From contig JFHB01000009.1 of the NCBI GenBank assembly GCA_000729835.1, forward strand, positions 186,001-250,000: a DNA stretch of 64,000 bases, in the 5' to 3' direction. Of the stretch, positions 44,949 to 57,414 are shown piece after piece; position 1 is the first letter of the stretch; the number at the start of each line of letters is the position of its first letter. The stretch is from Atkinsonella hypoxylon. Taxonomy: Eukaryota > Ascomycota > Sordariomycetes > Hypocreales > Clavicipitaceae. The translations under genes were made by a program, and so were the position numbers. The notes beneath the pieces are model-generated. The model worked only from the letters and a program-made list of their open reading frames with translations, did not search any database and was not told the origin of the DNA.

Positions 44949-47900
44949 TCATCCAGTAAATTTTCTCCACCAGCTTGGTCGAGGAGCTGAATCAACTAAA
45001 ATTGAATTTCTTCTGCTCTGCTGTCGTTCGTCGCCCCCATCTGAGCCAGCTGCGCGCTTGTCTCGTTCTCGTTCTTCTCGTCTTGCACGTCGGCGACGCT
45101 GATCATCGGTCTCATCTGCCGGAAGTTTTCCCTGCTTCCCTCGATGTCGGGCTCGGCGGGCCTCGCGACGGGCCTGTTCTGCCTCAGTTGGACCACTATC
45201 CTCGGGCGGCGGTGGAGCGTCTGAATGCTCCTTCACCCATGAGGACGTTCCCGAGTGTGGCCAGACTGTGCCTTTTCCGCTCTCTCGCCTGCGTTCTTTG
45301 TGAGGATAGACCTTTTCATCCCCTGATTGCTCAGTCTTGCGTCGACTGCTTCTTCGCTTTTGGCCATTTATGTCGTCCGTGGCCGCGCGAGCCGCGCGAC
45401 GCTCTTCTCGCCGACGACGGCGTTCTGCGTCTTGTTCTGCCGGGTCAACATGACTTGATCTTTGGCGTTCTTGTTTGGAAGACTTGCGCGCTTCATCAGC
45501 AAGTGCGGCGGCCTCCTTTTCCTTACGCATGCGTCGGCGCTCAGCTCTCCTCGCTTCTCGATCTTCCAGGGCACGTCGTTCCTCTTCTTCACGTTGCCGA
45601 GCTGCACGGCGCTCAACCCTTCTGGCTTCTTTCTCCTCCAACTTCCGTGCCTCAGAGTCATCTTCGCGCTTTCGGCGCCTTTGTCGGTGTGACTCGTTAC
45701 TCATTTTATCAGTTTGATCCCGCTCACTGCGGCGCGACTTACGCGTTGATGCACGAGCTTCGCGGTCTGTTTCATCCATCGTCATATCGACCTCAGTGAA
45801 GGGGTCCTGCCTGGCTGATTTCGGCGTCATCAGTCCGCTGAACAGACCAGAGAAACCTGACTTCTTGGAAGTCAAGGCACCTCGCTTAACAGGTGTATCG
45901 GACGGAACGTTGGCATCAACCATGACAATATCGTCATCTGGCAATCTCCTAGATCGACGCCTCTCGCGCTTCGTGATAGTGGCGTCAGCGTCAAGCGCCC
46001 CGGTCATAAAAACGTCTTCATATTCGGAGCCTCGGCGTGACTTTTTCTTGCCAACAGACTTGTCGATGCCTAGCATCTTTGCGGCTTTAGACGACATCTC
46101 TGGTACGGCTCCAGGTGGTGGCGAGGCCAGTCCATGCACGTCAACTGAACGTCGCCGTGAAGATCTGCTGCCTGAGCCACTCCGCTTCTCCATATTGCGC
46201 GTGGACATTGACCTTGAAATGGGTGGCGTACTGGCAAACATGCTTGGGACCCGGGATTTGCTTGACCCTTTATCTGGCTTGTCCGCACGGCCCGCCTTTT
46301 CAGAGCCCGAGTCCTTCGAAGACGTCTTATCCGGCGAATGCTTCGATGACTTATCAGACTTGGATTTCGAGGAAGATGACGGCTTTACGTCCTCTTTCTT
46401 CTCCTCTTTTTGGCTTGTAGGTGTTACGCTCCATCTAGCCCAGGAGACACTGTCCCCATTTATCTTCGGCCGCGATTTCATGGACGGCCGTAGCTCCGGC
46501 GAAGGGGTCAGAGGGGCATCTGGAGCGGGAGGCGGAGGAGGCGGAGGCGGAGGCGGAGCAGGTGGCGGCACGACATGCTCCTTGACCTTGCTCTTCTTGA
46601 TTTTCTTTGGCTCATATTTTGGTGCCATGTCGACGATTTCGACTATGTCATCTTCGTCATCGTCAGCTGGGAACGTTCCAGGTAGTTCAGAAGACTTGTG
46701 GCTCTTCTTTGAAGACGAACTCTGATGTTCTGCCTCATCAATGACTTTAGACTTCTTTTTAGAGCTGTATTTAGAGCTCTTCTTCTCTTCTTGGGGAGGT
46801 GTTTGGGGAGCTGGTGGAGGAGAAAGCATCGGGTCAGCTAGGGGCTCCTCCTGGGCAGACTCAAAAGTCTTGAGCCTGTCCGCGATTTTTCCCCCTACAG
46901 CCTTTCGCGACGTCGCCAGTTTCGTCGAAACGTCATCGCTAACCTTCGAACCCGGTGTCGTGTCCTTGTCATTAGCAACATCTTCTAGAAATATTGGATG
47001 GATGAGTCAGCAAGAGTGCAATTTTGGTTCATGCCGACATATTAGACGGAGGGACGGAGAGGTGCTGAGGTAGCGCCACAATTTTGAACGCATATGCAAC
47101 ATACCTCTTTTCGACTTCTTCAAACCGCTTCCAAGACCCCAGAAAGAAAAGGCATTATTTGTTGACTTGTCTTTGGCCGAGAGAAGCTCTTCGACCTCCT
47201 CTGGCTTTAGGTCAGGTTCAGGTTCGAGTTCTGGCTCTGGCTCTGGCTCTGGCCCTGGCTCAGGTTCAGGTTCAGGTTCAGGCTCCTTGAGGGGCTTCTT
47301 GTCCTTATTTTTCTCCTTGTCTTTTTTAGAACTTTTCTTTGAAGACTTCTTCGCAGTCTCAGCCTCAGCTTCGGCAGCCTCGCGTGCTGCTTGCTCTTCG
47401 GCCGCCTTTGCTGCTGCCTCGGCCTCGCGTGCTGCTTGTTCTTCGGCTGCCTTTGCTGCTGCCTCGGCCTCGCGTGTTGCTTGTTCTTCTGCCTCGCGTG
47501 CTGTCTGTTCTTCGGCCGCCTTTGCTGCTTCCTCGGTGTCGTGTGCTGCTTTTTTCCCTTTCCGCTGATCCACACTCTGCTTCAAGCGATTGTATTTTTC
47601 TGTGTCCTTCTTTGAGAGTTTTCCCTTCAATAATTTCTTTTCTTCAAGCGCTGCCAGTTGCTCCTCCTCTTTTGCAAAAGTAGCCTCTTGCTCGATGCGC
47701 GCCTTTTCTTCTTCTTCCAAGCGAGCCCTTTCTTCTTCTTCCAAACAAGCCTTTTCTTCGGCCTCTCGTGCTGCTTGCTCTTCAGCTTCTCGCTCTGCAG
47801 CCTCCTTGGCTTCCTGCTCAAGGCGCTCACTTTCTGCCTTCTCTGCCTTCTTTTTCTCCTTTTCAAGCTTCTTAAGCTCCTTCTCACTCAACTTCGGTTC

Positions 47901-50772
47901 CTTTTCCTTCCTCGATTTCTCCTTCTCCTTTTCTGCTTCCTTGTCTTTAGATTTAGACTTCGACTTAGATGTGACGATTTCATCCCATGGATCGGCTTCG
48001 GTGTGTCCTATTTCATTGTAAGGTTCAGCAAAATCCATAGAGGGGGGAGTTGGCGCGGGAGGAGGTGGATCAGCCAAGGCTTCCGTGAGCGGTTTTGATT
48101 TCTTTTTTCCAGACGCCGTCCAAGCGTATGCGGCGTCATCATTAACCTTGCTGTTCTTGGTCTCCTCTACTGCGTCAGGTTGGACGGTCTCACCAGCTGT
48201 TTCTTCCTTGACTTCGACCAAGTCGTCTTTTGTCTTGTCCTTCTTTTTCTTATCCTTCTTGGTGACCGCGCCACAAGAGTCATCCGCAGGCTCTTCAATG
48301 CTGTCCGGTTTCATAGCTGCGTCATCGGATTCTTTTTTCTTCTTGTCTATCTTACCGGTACCCCAGGCATTGAAAAAATCGTCGTCTCCAGTAATGTCCA
48401 TGGGTCCTTTGGCCAATTCCTTTGTGGATGCTTTCTTTCCTTGGCCATCCAAGTCAATCAAGTCGTTGGCTCCCTTCTTCTCGGTCTCGGCATCAACATT
48501 CGCGAAAAGGAAGGCCTTCTTCTTGTCTTTTTTGGAACTTCCACCCCAGGTATCCCAAGGGACCTCAGCAGCTTTAGCTGGCCCTAGTGCAGGTTCTTTC
48601 TTTACCTCTTCAGTGAGACCTTTCTTCTTATTCTTGTCCTTCTTTGACAACGACAGATCCCACAAGTCATCGTCGGACTTATTCTCCGGTTCCGGGTCTG
48701 GTTCGGCAGAAGAATTAGGCACTGGCTCCGAAACTGGATCGGGGTCTGGCTCCTTGACTTCCTCCACAACACCCTTTTTCTTTTTCTTTTTCTCCTTCTT
48801 AGACGTTGTCACGGTCCCACAAAAGTCATCGGCCTCCTTTTTCTCAGCCTCGAGTACCTGTTCGGGCTCGGGCGCAGACTTAGGCTGAGGTTCGAGCTCG
48901 AGCTCGGGCGTTGGATCTGGATCATCCTGCAAACCGGCCTTCTTCTTCCTCTTGTCTTTTTTACTTGTCTTGGCTGTAGCAACACCCCAAACGGTCTCCT
49001 CTTTCTTGGCTGGCTCAGTTCCTAGTCCTGGCTCCGGTTCTGGTTCTGCTTTTTTAGTTTCTGGCGCGGGATCAGGTTCAGCATTTTTGCCTTTTTTCTT
49101 GGACTTCTTCGTGTTTGCAGTCTCCCAAAAGTTATCAGCAGGAGCTTTCTCTGTTTCAACTGTTGCCGCAGGCTCATCTTTCACTTCTTCAACGGCGCCT
49201 TCCTTCTTCTTGCTGTCCTTCTTACCAGCGGTGTCCCAAGTATCCCAGAGATCGTCGACTTCTTCCTTTTTTGCGGATTCGGGTTCTGTCTTTGTCTTTC
49301 CAACTGGTGGCGGCGGCGGCGGTGACTTCTCCTCTGCAGCAGCGACGGCTCCCTTTTTCTTCGGATCAGGCTCGCTTTTCTTGCCTTTCTTTTTGGACGT
49401 GGCCTGCAAACACCAGGCATCAGAGCTAGTATCAGCTTTCTCTTCACTAGTCTTCGTCCCTTCGACAATGTCAGTTCCCCAGATGCCAGTGCCTTTCTTC
49501 GTTTTGTCCTTTTTACCCGTGGAAAAGCCCCAAGCATCTTCCTCAGTCTCGCCAGAGGCTGGCTCCTCTACTTTGTCCTCGTTTTTATCCATTGCGCCAA
49601 ATGAGAATGTGGTGCCAGTCTTGTTCTTTGACTTGGTGCCTTTTGTGTTCCATGGGTTGGAATCGAAGTCTTTTTTTTTCGCATCGGCCTCAGCGTCAGC
49701 GTCTCCGCCGCCGGTTGCACCCCCATCGCAATTGCTGCCACCTGTGTTCCATTTCGCACCCCATAAGCCGAAGTTGTTTTTGGCGTCGGTGGAGCCAAGA
49801 TTGATGTCCAGTTTGTCCTCACTGACGTCCCCTAATTTAATTTCTTGAAAAGCGTCTACCCCGGAGTCAGTCGCTGGTAGAGCTGAGGCGGCTTCTGTCT
49901 CTAGGTCAGTTCCCTTCTTCCCTTTCTTTTTCTTGGACTTGGAAGGCATGAAATTGTCCAACTGATTGTCTTGCGTTTGGTCACCTCCGTCATTGTTGTC
50001 CTTATCTTTTTCCCCGTCGCCTGCTCCGTCTCCGGTTCCATCGCCGGCACTCCCACTCCCATCGCCATCCCCTCCCTGATCTCCGCCACCACTGTTGTTT
50101 TCTTCCACTCCCTCCTCCTTCTTGTCACCGCCACTGTTGTCTTGAGGAGTTTTTGCAGCGTTGTTGTTGTTGCTGTTATTGTTATTGCTATTGTTATTGT
50201 TATTGTTTTTCTTCTTTTTTCCTTTTGCCGTAACAATAATTCCGTCTTGAGAATTCCAGTCAACTTCTAAACCGGAATGAGGGTCTGGGTAAAGGTTATC
50301 TTTTGACTTTAATCGTCGTTTCTCGTCCTCTCTAGAATTTTCTGATAGAGAATGACCTGTTGATGACGGAAGTCGCCGGTAAGCAAGGCAAAATGTGTTG
50401 TTGAAGTCGTTGACGTCGTCCGATGAATCTGACGATGATACATCGCTAAGTAGTCTGTCACAGCCCCTGGACCAGAAATTTGGGTTCTTGAGCGGCCATT
50501 GACTGTGTCTTGGAGGAAGCTTTCGAGTAGTCTTGGCCTACAAGAAAGATGTGTTAGGTCCGAAAAATCCAAAACAAAGAACATGTCGAGACGTTGTCCC
50601 CTGAACCTACAAGATAAGTGCATGTATCATGCGCCCATGCCAACGAAATTCGCCGCAATTGTATCTGCAATGATCTCTCATCCCAGCCAGTCGTCGAGGG
50701 CTTGGTTTGGAAATAGCCGTGTGCACTACTGCCCCAATTTTCTGTCGATGCTAAAACCTCGGCCGCAGCCAT
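44949..50772 (-). CDS. giant low-complexity Lys/Glu-rich protein with Trp-Lys repeats, unknown function
   Basis: Three exons: 50772-50611, 50537-47105 and 46984-44949; introns 73 and 120 bp; 1876 residues. The joins read HDTCTYL|AKTTRKLPP and KKSKR|EDVANDKDT, both in phase; the two long frames have no ATG of their own in a sensible place. Order: a short folded-looking N-terminus (MAAAEVLASTENWGSSAHGY), Asn and Gly/Asp tracts, then about 14 degenerate repeats of the form acidic-x-W-x(5)-S/T-KKxKKK (for example DDLWDLSLSKKDKNKKK). Next are a Glu/Ala/Arg coiled coil with near-identical AAKAAEEQAAREAE units, an EPEPEPEP tract, a polyproline run (PPPPPPPPPP) and Arg/Glu-rich helices, ending PSWWRKFTG. 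No enzyme domain. Nuclear or cytoskeletal scaffolding is a guess. Confidence 0.8.
47180..47540 (-). repeat. coding tandem repeats: Ala-Glu-Arg units and a Glu-Pro tract
   Basis: Inside the giant gene. Units encoding AAKAAEEQAAREAE recur nearly unchanged at the DNA level (about 47365-47540), followed on the minus strand by alternating Glu-Pro codons (about 47200-47285). These are likely to vary in number between strains. Confidence 0.75.
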
Positions 50773-53728
50773 TCTGCAAATTGAAACTTTGAAATGCACA
50801 AATCAACGTCGGAATCATGGAGCTGTACCTTGTTGTAGTGCGATCTTGGAGCTCGAGTAAGTGCGGACGGCCGATAGTGAGCTGCGGGTTTCGAAAGAGG
50901 CCTCGATAATTCAAGACGGAGCTCGATCGAGAAGACACCTGTAACGTGAGAAGAAAACGAAGACTGAAGTATCAATTTCTGTTGTGCAAACAAGTCGGTC
51001 AAGAAGTATATACTTTTTGACGTGAGGAAAAGGTCACAAAAAGGCTAAGGAGGAAAAGGAAAGAATCGGAAATGGAAATTCGAAATCAGGGTCCTGTAAG
51101 GTAACCGTTACAGGGACCAATAAGCTACCTAGGTAGGTTTGGGGGATCAGATTACACCAACCAGGTATCAGAGCCGGGGTGGTTCGACCAGTTTAATGGC
51201 AGATTCGACTTGAACGGGCCAACTGATTTCTTTTCGTGCTCCAAGAGCTCGGTCAGCTTCGGCTGTTCGCGATAGTGCAGAGCGCGGATCCTATGCGCCT
51301 TACGATACCACTAATTCTCTGAGTTGGTTCCTCAGATACGAGCAGCCAAGTCAAGGGAAGGGCAACACGATAAATCGTGGTGTTGAGTCGAGGAGAGACG
51401 GTGTATGGCGCGGCCTCTCAAACCGCCTCTCAAACCGCCTCTCCGGTACAACTCATGCGACGAATCTTGACCCCGTTGCGCAGTTGGCGGCGGAATTCCA
51501 AGAAACTGTAATTCTGATATATATCCGGTGTAGCGTGTAATCTGGGGGACAGGAATAGACTTTTCGCGCACGTAGAGGGGAAAGGGGGGAGAAGATTAGT
51601 CGACACGCCGGGAAGAAAAGGACTCGTTGCACGCGCCGCATGCACCCACAAGCATCGGAGAAGCGGTGATGGGTGATGGTACGATGGATGCACGCAGCAG
51701 GAACCAATGAAGCTGTTCCGTAGCCCAGATCGCCCGACTCGAGGTGAATTGAGTTAAAGGGAGACCCGTCACGATTACAGCTGTGAGTGGTTGACGCGGA
51801 AAAGGAAAAACATCAACGTTTAGACATGGATACCTAGGTAGTGAGTCAAAGACCTGCGGAGCGCGGGACAGAGGGAATCCCATTGACGGAAAGGAAAGGA
51901 ATTGGTAATCGATCAGAGGCTCCATTTGCCCAAAACGTCCAGCAGGTGCATATGCCTTCCCAAACACTTGCATAATGCTGTTTGATGCCCTTTCTGGACA
52001 TGCAAGATGAACCCCTCGCAGAACATCCACGCATCTTGTCTTACCCTAAGTACGGCAATTACGAAAGTTATTACCATCTGCTAACCTCGTGAACAAGCCT
52101 CATTCTGTAAACGACCACGCGATCGCCCGGCACACGCCCGTGCCCTTTCGCAGGCCAAGCACGAGAGTTTTCAGCCCCGTGACTTGTGAGAACAACCCGG
52201 GATCTACCAATCATAGGCGATGGATTCTTGTCACGATCTCAACCTCAACCAGCAGGTGCACAACGCACGCTCTTGGAAAAGATGGCTGGTGTGGGCTTGG
52301 GCGGGGTGATGGTGGGGTCAACTGGTGGTGCAGGCCACCAACCGTGGCTGAGCCTATTGTGCCTAATAACGGCCGTCACCAGACCCCCAGACCCCCAGGC
52401 CCCTGTCAAGGTTCGTAGTCGGCTGCTCACTCGACCATCTTTCAACCGATTTCGTACCATTCTCACTTTAGCATAATCAAGATTGAATATTTCAGACGGT
52501 GGGACAGAACACTGCTTTAACGCCAGCGTCCGTGAAACTCTGACATTTCCAAGGACTCGCCACTTGGTTTGTGTCTCGGTCTCTCCCTTTCGGACAAAAA
52601 GCGCTTGGGGCAAGTCATCTTCCAATCATGTTAGGCAGTGACCCTCCTCTTGCCTCCCTGCTTGGCGCATCACTAGTAGCTGAATTCCTGATCAAGCTAG
52701 GAAATAAAATAGTTAACTAAAGCTCTGCCCTTCTCGATTCTGATAGTCTAAGAGATCTAAGAGGGGTGTCACACAGCTTTGCCCAAGAGATATGGGCTCT
52801 CCTGTTACCCGTCCAGGTGACCTGGGGGACGTCTCAGAAATGATCACACACAAAGTCAATGCTTGTGTATTTGTGTTTTGTGTATCGGGTTTCGGCTTTA
52901 CTAATGGTTAATTCAGTGGGGTCCTCATGATGTCAGAGAGTCTGGTTGGTATTCGCAACACCAAACACCAAGCAAGGTTCACCAGGGTCTCGCGTCGTCC
53001 CGGTCCCGGTGACGGTGGACCTCGGAGGGCTTGACTGAGAAAGGCATGGCAAGCATGGCAAGGCACGAGGCACATCCCGAACGTGTGTGCATTGAGGTAG
53101 CCGCTGGGCATTGATGCACCACGACGCATGTATCGATTCGGCGCTATCGTCTTTGCTTCGCTCGAGCGGGCCGTTCAGCCATCGGAAGCTACCAGGTAGG
53201 AGGTACGTACATGATACAGCCAGCCAGCACATGTGCGCAGACGGGAAAGGGAACATTTGAAGGCTCATCAGAATGTGGTGGATTCCACAAAGTGACCAGA
53301 CATCAGAATCATGCAGCGCTGCCAGATGTGCCAGAGCCCAACCACCACCAACCAACCAGTATGAGGCCAGTTCTCAAAATGGCACTCCCAAATCGCTCAC
53401 CGCCTCGACCCAAAAAATAGCCACCCTATTCGGCAAGCCAAGGCGAAAGACCGGGAAAAATTTTGACGCGCAGGTGGGACGGCGCGACTTTTGCGCAGGC
53501 TTCGACCTCGTACTTGAACGATAGTTACAATCGCTTCTTGTCCGATTATACAGTCCAACCCTGAATGACTTTACGAATCTACTTTACGAGAGTAGTTTCA
53601 GTCAATCAAAGGTGATGCATCATCTAACAGGGTCCTTAAGCTATAGTACTTCAGCTAATTATACAAAAAGAATCTAGACCAAAGTCCCTCTAAGCTGCAT
53701 TATATTCTCTGATTTAACCACCAAAAAA

Positions 53729-54213
53729 TTATGCAGTAACTTTGCGTATCGTGCGTGCACCGATTTGGTAAAATCCTTCAGCGTCATATTGTAGTCCCAC
53801 CCGATCATGCAAATCAGCTCCATTGACAGCATTGATTGGACTTGCAACCCTACGACACGGGGGACAGCTTGCTTTTCGGTCCATTCCACCGGCGGTCAGG
53901 CCTGAGATGTACAGAAACCGATGATCCTTGGGCTTGCTCACATACGCCCAAATACCACAGGCCATTTCTGCGCACGCTTTGTTCTTACCACGAGCAAAAG
54001 AGTCGGCCGTGTCAGAAAGAATCTGCCCGGGAGCCTGGTCCGTCCTAGATCCCGGGTAAAGTACACGTTGACGAATACGTCGTATGATTCAGTGGCGCGA
54101 AGAGGCTGCGGAGAATCAAGGGACGCAATTGATGTGATGTCCAGTTTCCAATTAAGCACTCGCATTGTTTGTAGTGTTTGTTTGCGTGTGTAGATCCTTG
54201 TGTTGACCTCCAT
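53729..54213 (-). CDS. candidate small spliced gene, unknown function
   Basis: Two frames can be joined by a 56-bp intron (53933-53988; GTAAGA donor, CAAG acceptor) to give 142 residues: MEVNTRIYTRKQTLQTMRVL... to ...EGFYQIGARTIRKVTA. The second half has a CPPCRR motif. Unspliced, the frames are offset by one, so without the intron it would be a frameshifted relic. No signal peptide, membrane segment or known domain. The donor is good but there is no clear branch site. I do not recognise the product; it may be chance or a decayed gene. Confidence 0.3.
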
Positions 54214-54399
54214 GGAGCACTCAATTTCAACGAGGCTAAAGTAGTAACGTCATATTTCTAAAATTCCAGCTCATGGCCATGGTCAGGGCCGTCCAACCAC
54301 GTCAAGCTTGATCGACAAGACATGAATTTTGTTCTCGCGCACATCTCCTGCTAGCCCTTTGCTAACTCATTTCGTGCCATCCACAGTTCCAGAGCCAAG

Positions 54400-54583
54400 A
54401 TGGCAAACTCCTTGGAGAAATACCGACGAGGTGCTCTAAGCATGTTCATCTGCTCCGAGCACAACTGCACAGTTGTTGCATCTGTTCGGTAAGTGTTCAG
54501 GACATGTTTTTCCACCATCCGAATCATTGGTCAATCTGACATGTACTATGGGCACTCTTGTCAGTCAGTACTTTGCAGCGTAG
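54400..54583 (+). CDS. tiny candidate spliced ORF
   Basis: 54400-54488 and 54565-54583 would encode 35 residues (MANSLEKYRRGALSMFICSE...VASVRQYFAA), with a GTAAGT donor and a TGTCAG acceptor in phase. A CTAAC...CACAG acceptor-like signal lies just upstream of the ATG, so it could be the end of a longer spliced transcript. It may be non-coding. Support is splice-signal quality only. Confidence 0.2.
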
Positions 54584-55154
54584 AGAACAAGTGACCGATG
54601 CACAGGCTATAAAATAGGAATCAAGTAGTCACATTTCATTACTCACAAAGAGAATTACCTCCGCGACGCAGACAAACAGAAAAAAAAAAGGGATGCAGCG
54701 CACAAGTAGAATAGAATCAATAAAATTCGTCGCTTGGTATCTAGTACTTGTTCCGTGTTTATCCCTGCCCGTGTTAAAGACAAGAAGGAAATCAGATAGA
54801 CATCAAGTTCCAAACCACTATTCCAGTCTTCACTACAGAAAGTGCTGTCTCATGACAATAACTGCAAAAGTAAATAGAAAGAACGCTTTGCCCCGTATTG
54901 TCCAGCAACCTGATTCAGCTCGGTCAAATGAGAGACCTTAAAAATCCCGCCATGCTACATATCATTACTCTATCCGGGGTATTGTACACCGAAGTCATGC
55001 CTTCAAATATATCCAACAATGAAGCAAAAGATAACTAGCATAGATATCCACTCAAATTGAAGCCCTCCAGAGGACTCCCGAGGAGCACAACTCGGTGTCG
55101 TAAACGAGCCAGCTTCCCTTTATGAGCCTTGCCGTAAAAGAGCAGAGGTGAGCA

Positions 55155-57414
55155 TCAACGACCACCGAAATCGCTGGCATAGCCCATTTCTCCAAAACTC
55201 TGCTTCATTCCACCATCTCCATATCCCGTACCAGGACCGCTGATATATCCTCCATCATCACCTTCGTCGTAATCACTCGCGTCGAACGATGAACGACCGC
55301 TCAAATCATCCTCCATGCAGCCGCCCGCATCAGGACCGGACCAATTCATTTGAGCCAAAGCAGGATACTGCTGTAAAAGCGCGGCAGGAAGTGTGTAGTT
55401 GCCGCCGGCATCGAGAGGATAGCCCGTTGACGGGTCCAGGGCCATAGGGTGAGAACCTGTCATGTTTTGAGCCATGTTCTGTTGCTCTTGCCACTGCCTT
55501 TGGCGCTCAATCATTTCCTCATCAAGCAAAGGCTTGATACAAATACGTCCTCCTTCAGAACGGAAGTGGCGGCCAAGGGCATCAGCACGGGCGAAGCGTC
55601 TGCCGCATCCCCACTGGCCGCCGGCCTTGAGATCTCCTTTACAAACGAATCTTTTTTCTCCAGAATGCAGGCTTTCGTGTCTCTTTCGATCATGTTGACG
55701 CGCAAACGCTTTGCCGCAGACGGTGCATACAAAGGGGCGCTCGTCTGTGTGTGTCCTTAGGTGAGATCGCAAATTGTAGGCTCGGGTAAACCGTTTGGGA
55801 CACAGGTTACACTGGAAAGTTGCCGGATGCTTCTGCACTCGTTTTGTGGAGCCAGACTCCTGGCTGCTTTGGAAATCGGGATCTACGAGACGCAAAGCAA
55901 TAACATTGTTAGGTACAGCTGATGTAGACTGCCGTCTGCGTGATGACGACGAGGCAGCCTCTCTATCGAAAGGAGACAACGATCGTGACGAATCCGAGCG
56001 GGCGGAAAGGTTAGGCGAGGGAGATAGACTGGCAGAGTCTTGAGGGCGATTCAGGGCGCGACCAGCAGGATGAAATGGATCCGTGACTGAGCGAGGGCGA
56101 GATTTGAGTCGACCTAGAGTGCATTCACCATTAGCCATGTCACGTCAACAGTACAGGGCAGCCGCACGTATTCCATGACATACCTCTCTCTGGTGGAGTC
56201 AGTGAATCTTGATCGATCTGAGGCTTGACCGGCTCATACGACCCTGGTTTAGAATTGTTCGGTGCGAAGTCTATGTTGATCGCTGGCGGCGCCATGTGAG
56301 GTACATCGCTTCGGTCTTGGGACGTCAATAAAGGGAAAGGGGTGTCATGCTCCATGCCGGAGTAACCAAGGCTACCACCGAAGCCAGTATCGGATGACAC
56401 CAGTCCAAAAGATGGCTGCTGCATATCGGGCATCTGCTGAGGAATAAGTCTAGGGCTGATTGCCGGACTGTGAGAAGGACTTCGGCCGTGCTGGCTGTTG
56501 TCGTTGATATTGAATGATTCTATCTTCATAACGTCTTGGTAGAGACTACCATCAGAGGCCCCCTGCAACGGCGAATGGCCCGAATGATCGTCGAAAGAAT
56601 CAGCGCTGACGAGGTTTGGAGACGGCGAAACGGACGAGACATCGGAATACTCGGATGGACTGCGACGATGACGTTGAAATTGAGGTTGCGTCCAATCCCC
56701 TATCTGACTGGGTAGCAAAGCCGCTTCAGGGCCGAGTGACACGTTCCTTGAATGGCTGCTCGGAGGGGACGAGAACTGGTTGTGTGGGCTGAATGATGGA
56801 GATTGATGCGCAGACCCAGGTTGAAGACTATCTGGCTGGTAGAGATGAGGAGGGGTGGGAGTATGATGGGATTGAGGTGAGGTCATGGTGTTCATATCGT
56901 TCGGGCTAAGACTTGGCTGGTCAAAGAGCGGGGCGTTGAACTGATCGCCTGAATTGCCTGATGGGAAGAGAGAGAAGTCTCCGTCGTTCAGAGTTGGTGA
57001 CAAATATGCAGTGGTTGACTGAGTGTGCGAATCAAAGGGCAGCGAGTCGTCAGGTCCGGAGCCAGAGGTCGGCCGTTGACCGAAGCTAGCACTGGGGTCG
57101 AAAACAGTGGGATCGGAAATACTGGCTTGGTTGAAAGTGTGTTGAGATGAAGCTTGTTGTGGGTTAAGGAAATCGGTGTTCGAGGTAAAAGTCGCAAAGG
57201 TCGAGTCTCCGGAGCTAGTAAAAGCCGGGTCCTGTTGTTGCTGCGCTTGTGCATCTACTCCAACGCCCAAGCCAACGGGTGATGGGGCTTCCTGGCGGGC
57301 GAGGCCATTGTTTGATATTGAGAAAGCACTTTGGTTTGAATGATGGTTCTGTTCCCGCTTGATGCCTTGGCCGGCAGAGAAAGAAGACTGGCCGCTGGGA
57401 GCCTGTTGTTCCAT
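55155..57414 (-). CDS. CRZ1: C2H2 transcription factor Crz1 (calcineurin target)
   Basis: Exons 57414-56184 and 56113-55155, 70-bp intron (GTATGT donor, CTCTAG acceptor); 729 residues. ATG 57414 (MEQQAPSGQSSFSAGQ) is chosen because the frame upstream lacks an ATG; a 5'-UTR intron is possible (TTTTTACAG at about 57504). The N-terminal 410 residues are Gln/Ser/Pro-rich, with many SP sites and PAINID (377-382), a candidate PxIxIT calcineurin-docking motif. Zinc fingers: FQCNLCPKRFTRAYNLRSHL, then FVCTVCGKAFARQHDRKRHE (about 510-560), then an atypical third finger CKGDLKAGGQWGCGRRFARA with GRHFRSEGGRIC, the diagnostic Crz1 arrangement. On Ca2+ signals calcineurin dephosphorylates Crz1, which enters the nucleus and induces ion and cell-wall stress genes. 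Confidence 0.93.

Larger units (their letters stand above)
50773..55154. other. 4.4-kb gene-poor interval
   Basis: Lies between the start of the giant gene and the CRZ1 stop codon. It holds exact TACCTAGGTA palindromes at 51126-51135 and 51831-51840, a GCCTCTCAAACC triplication near 51413-51450, one candidate spliced gene on the minus strand and one tiny spliced frame on the plus strand (both listed separately, low confidence). The rest has only short frames. Confidence 0.45.

Noticed and set aside
44975..46725. Plus-strand frames of 274 and 309 codons
   Set aside because: Antisense shadows of the Arg/Glu-rich last exon of the giant gene.
47167..49848. Long plus-strand open frames (up to 298 codons) opposite the giant repeat gene
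   Set aside because: Ser/Phe/Leu-rich strings that mirror the Lys/Glu/Ala codons of the minus strand; they follow from the skewed codon use of the real gene and lack conserved features or splice signals.
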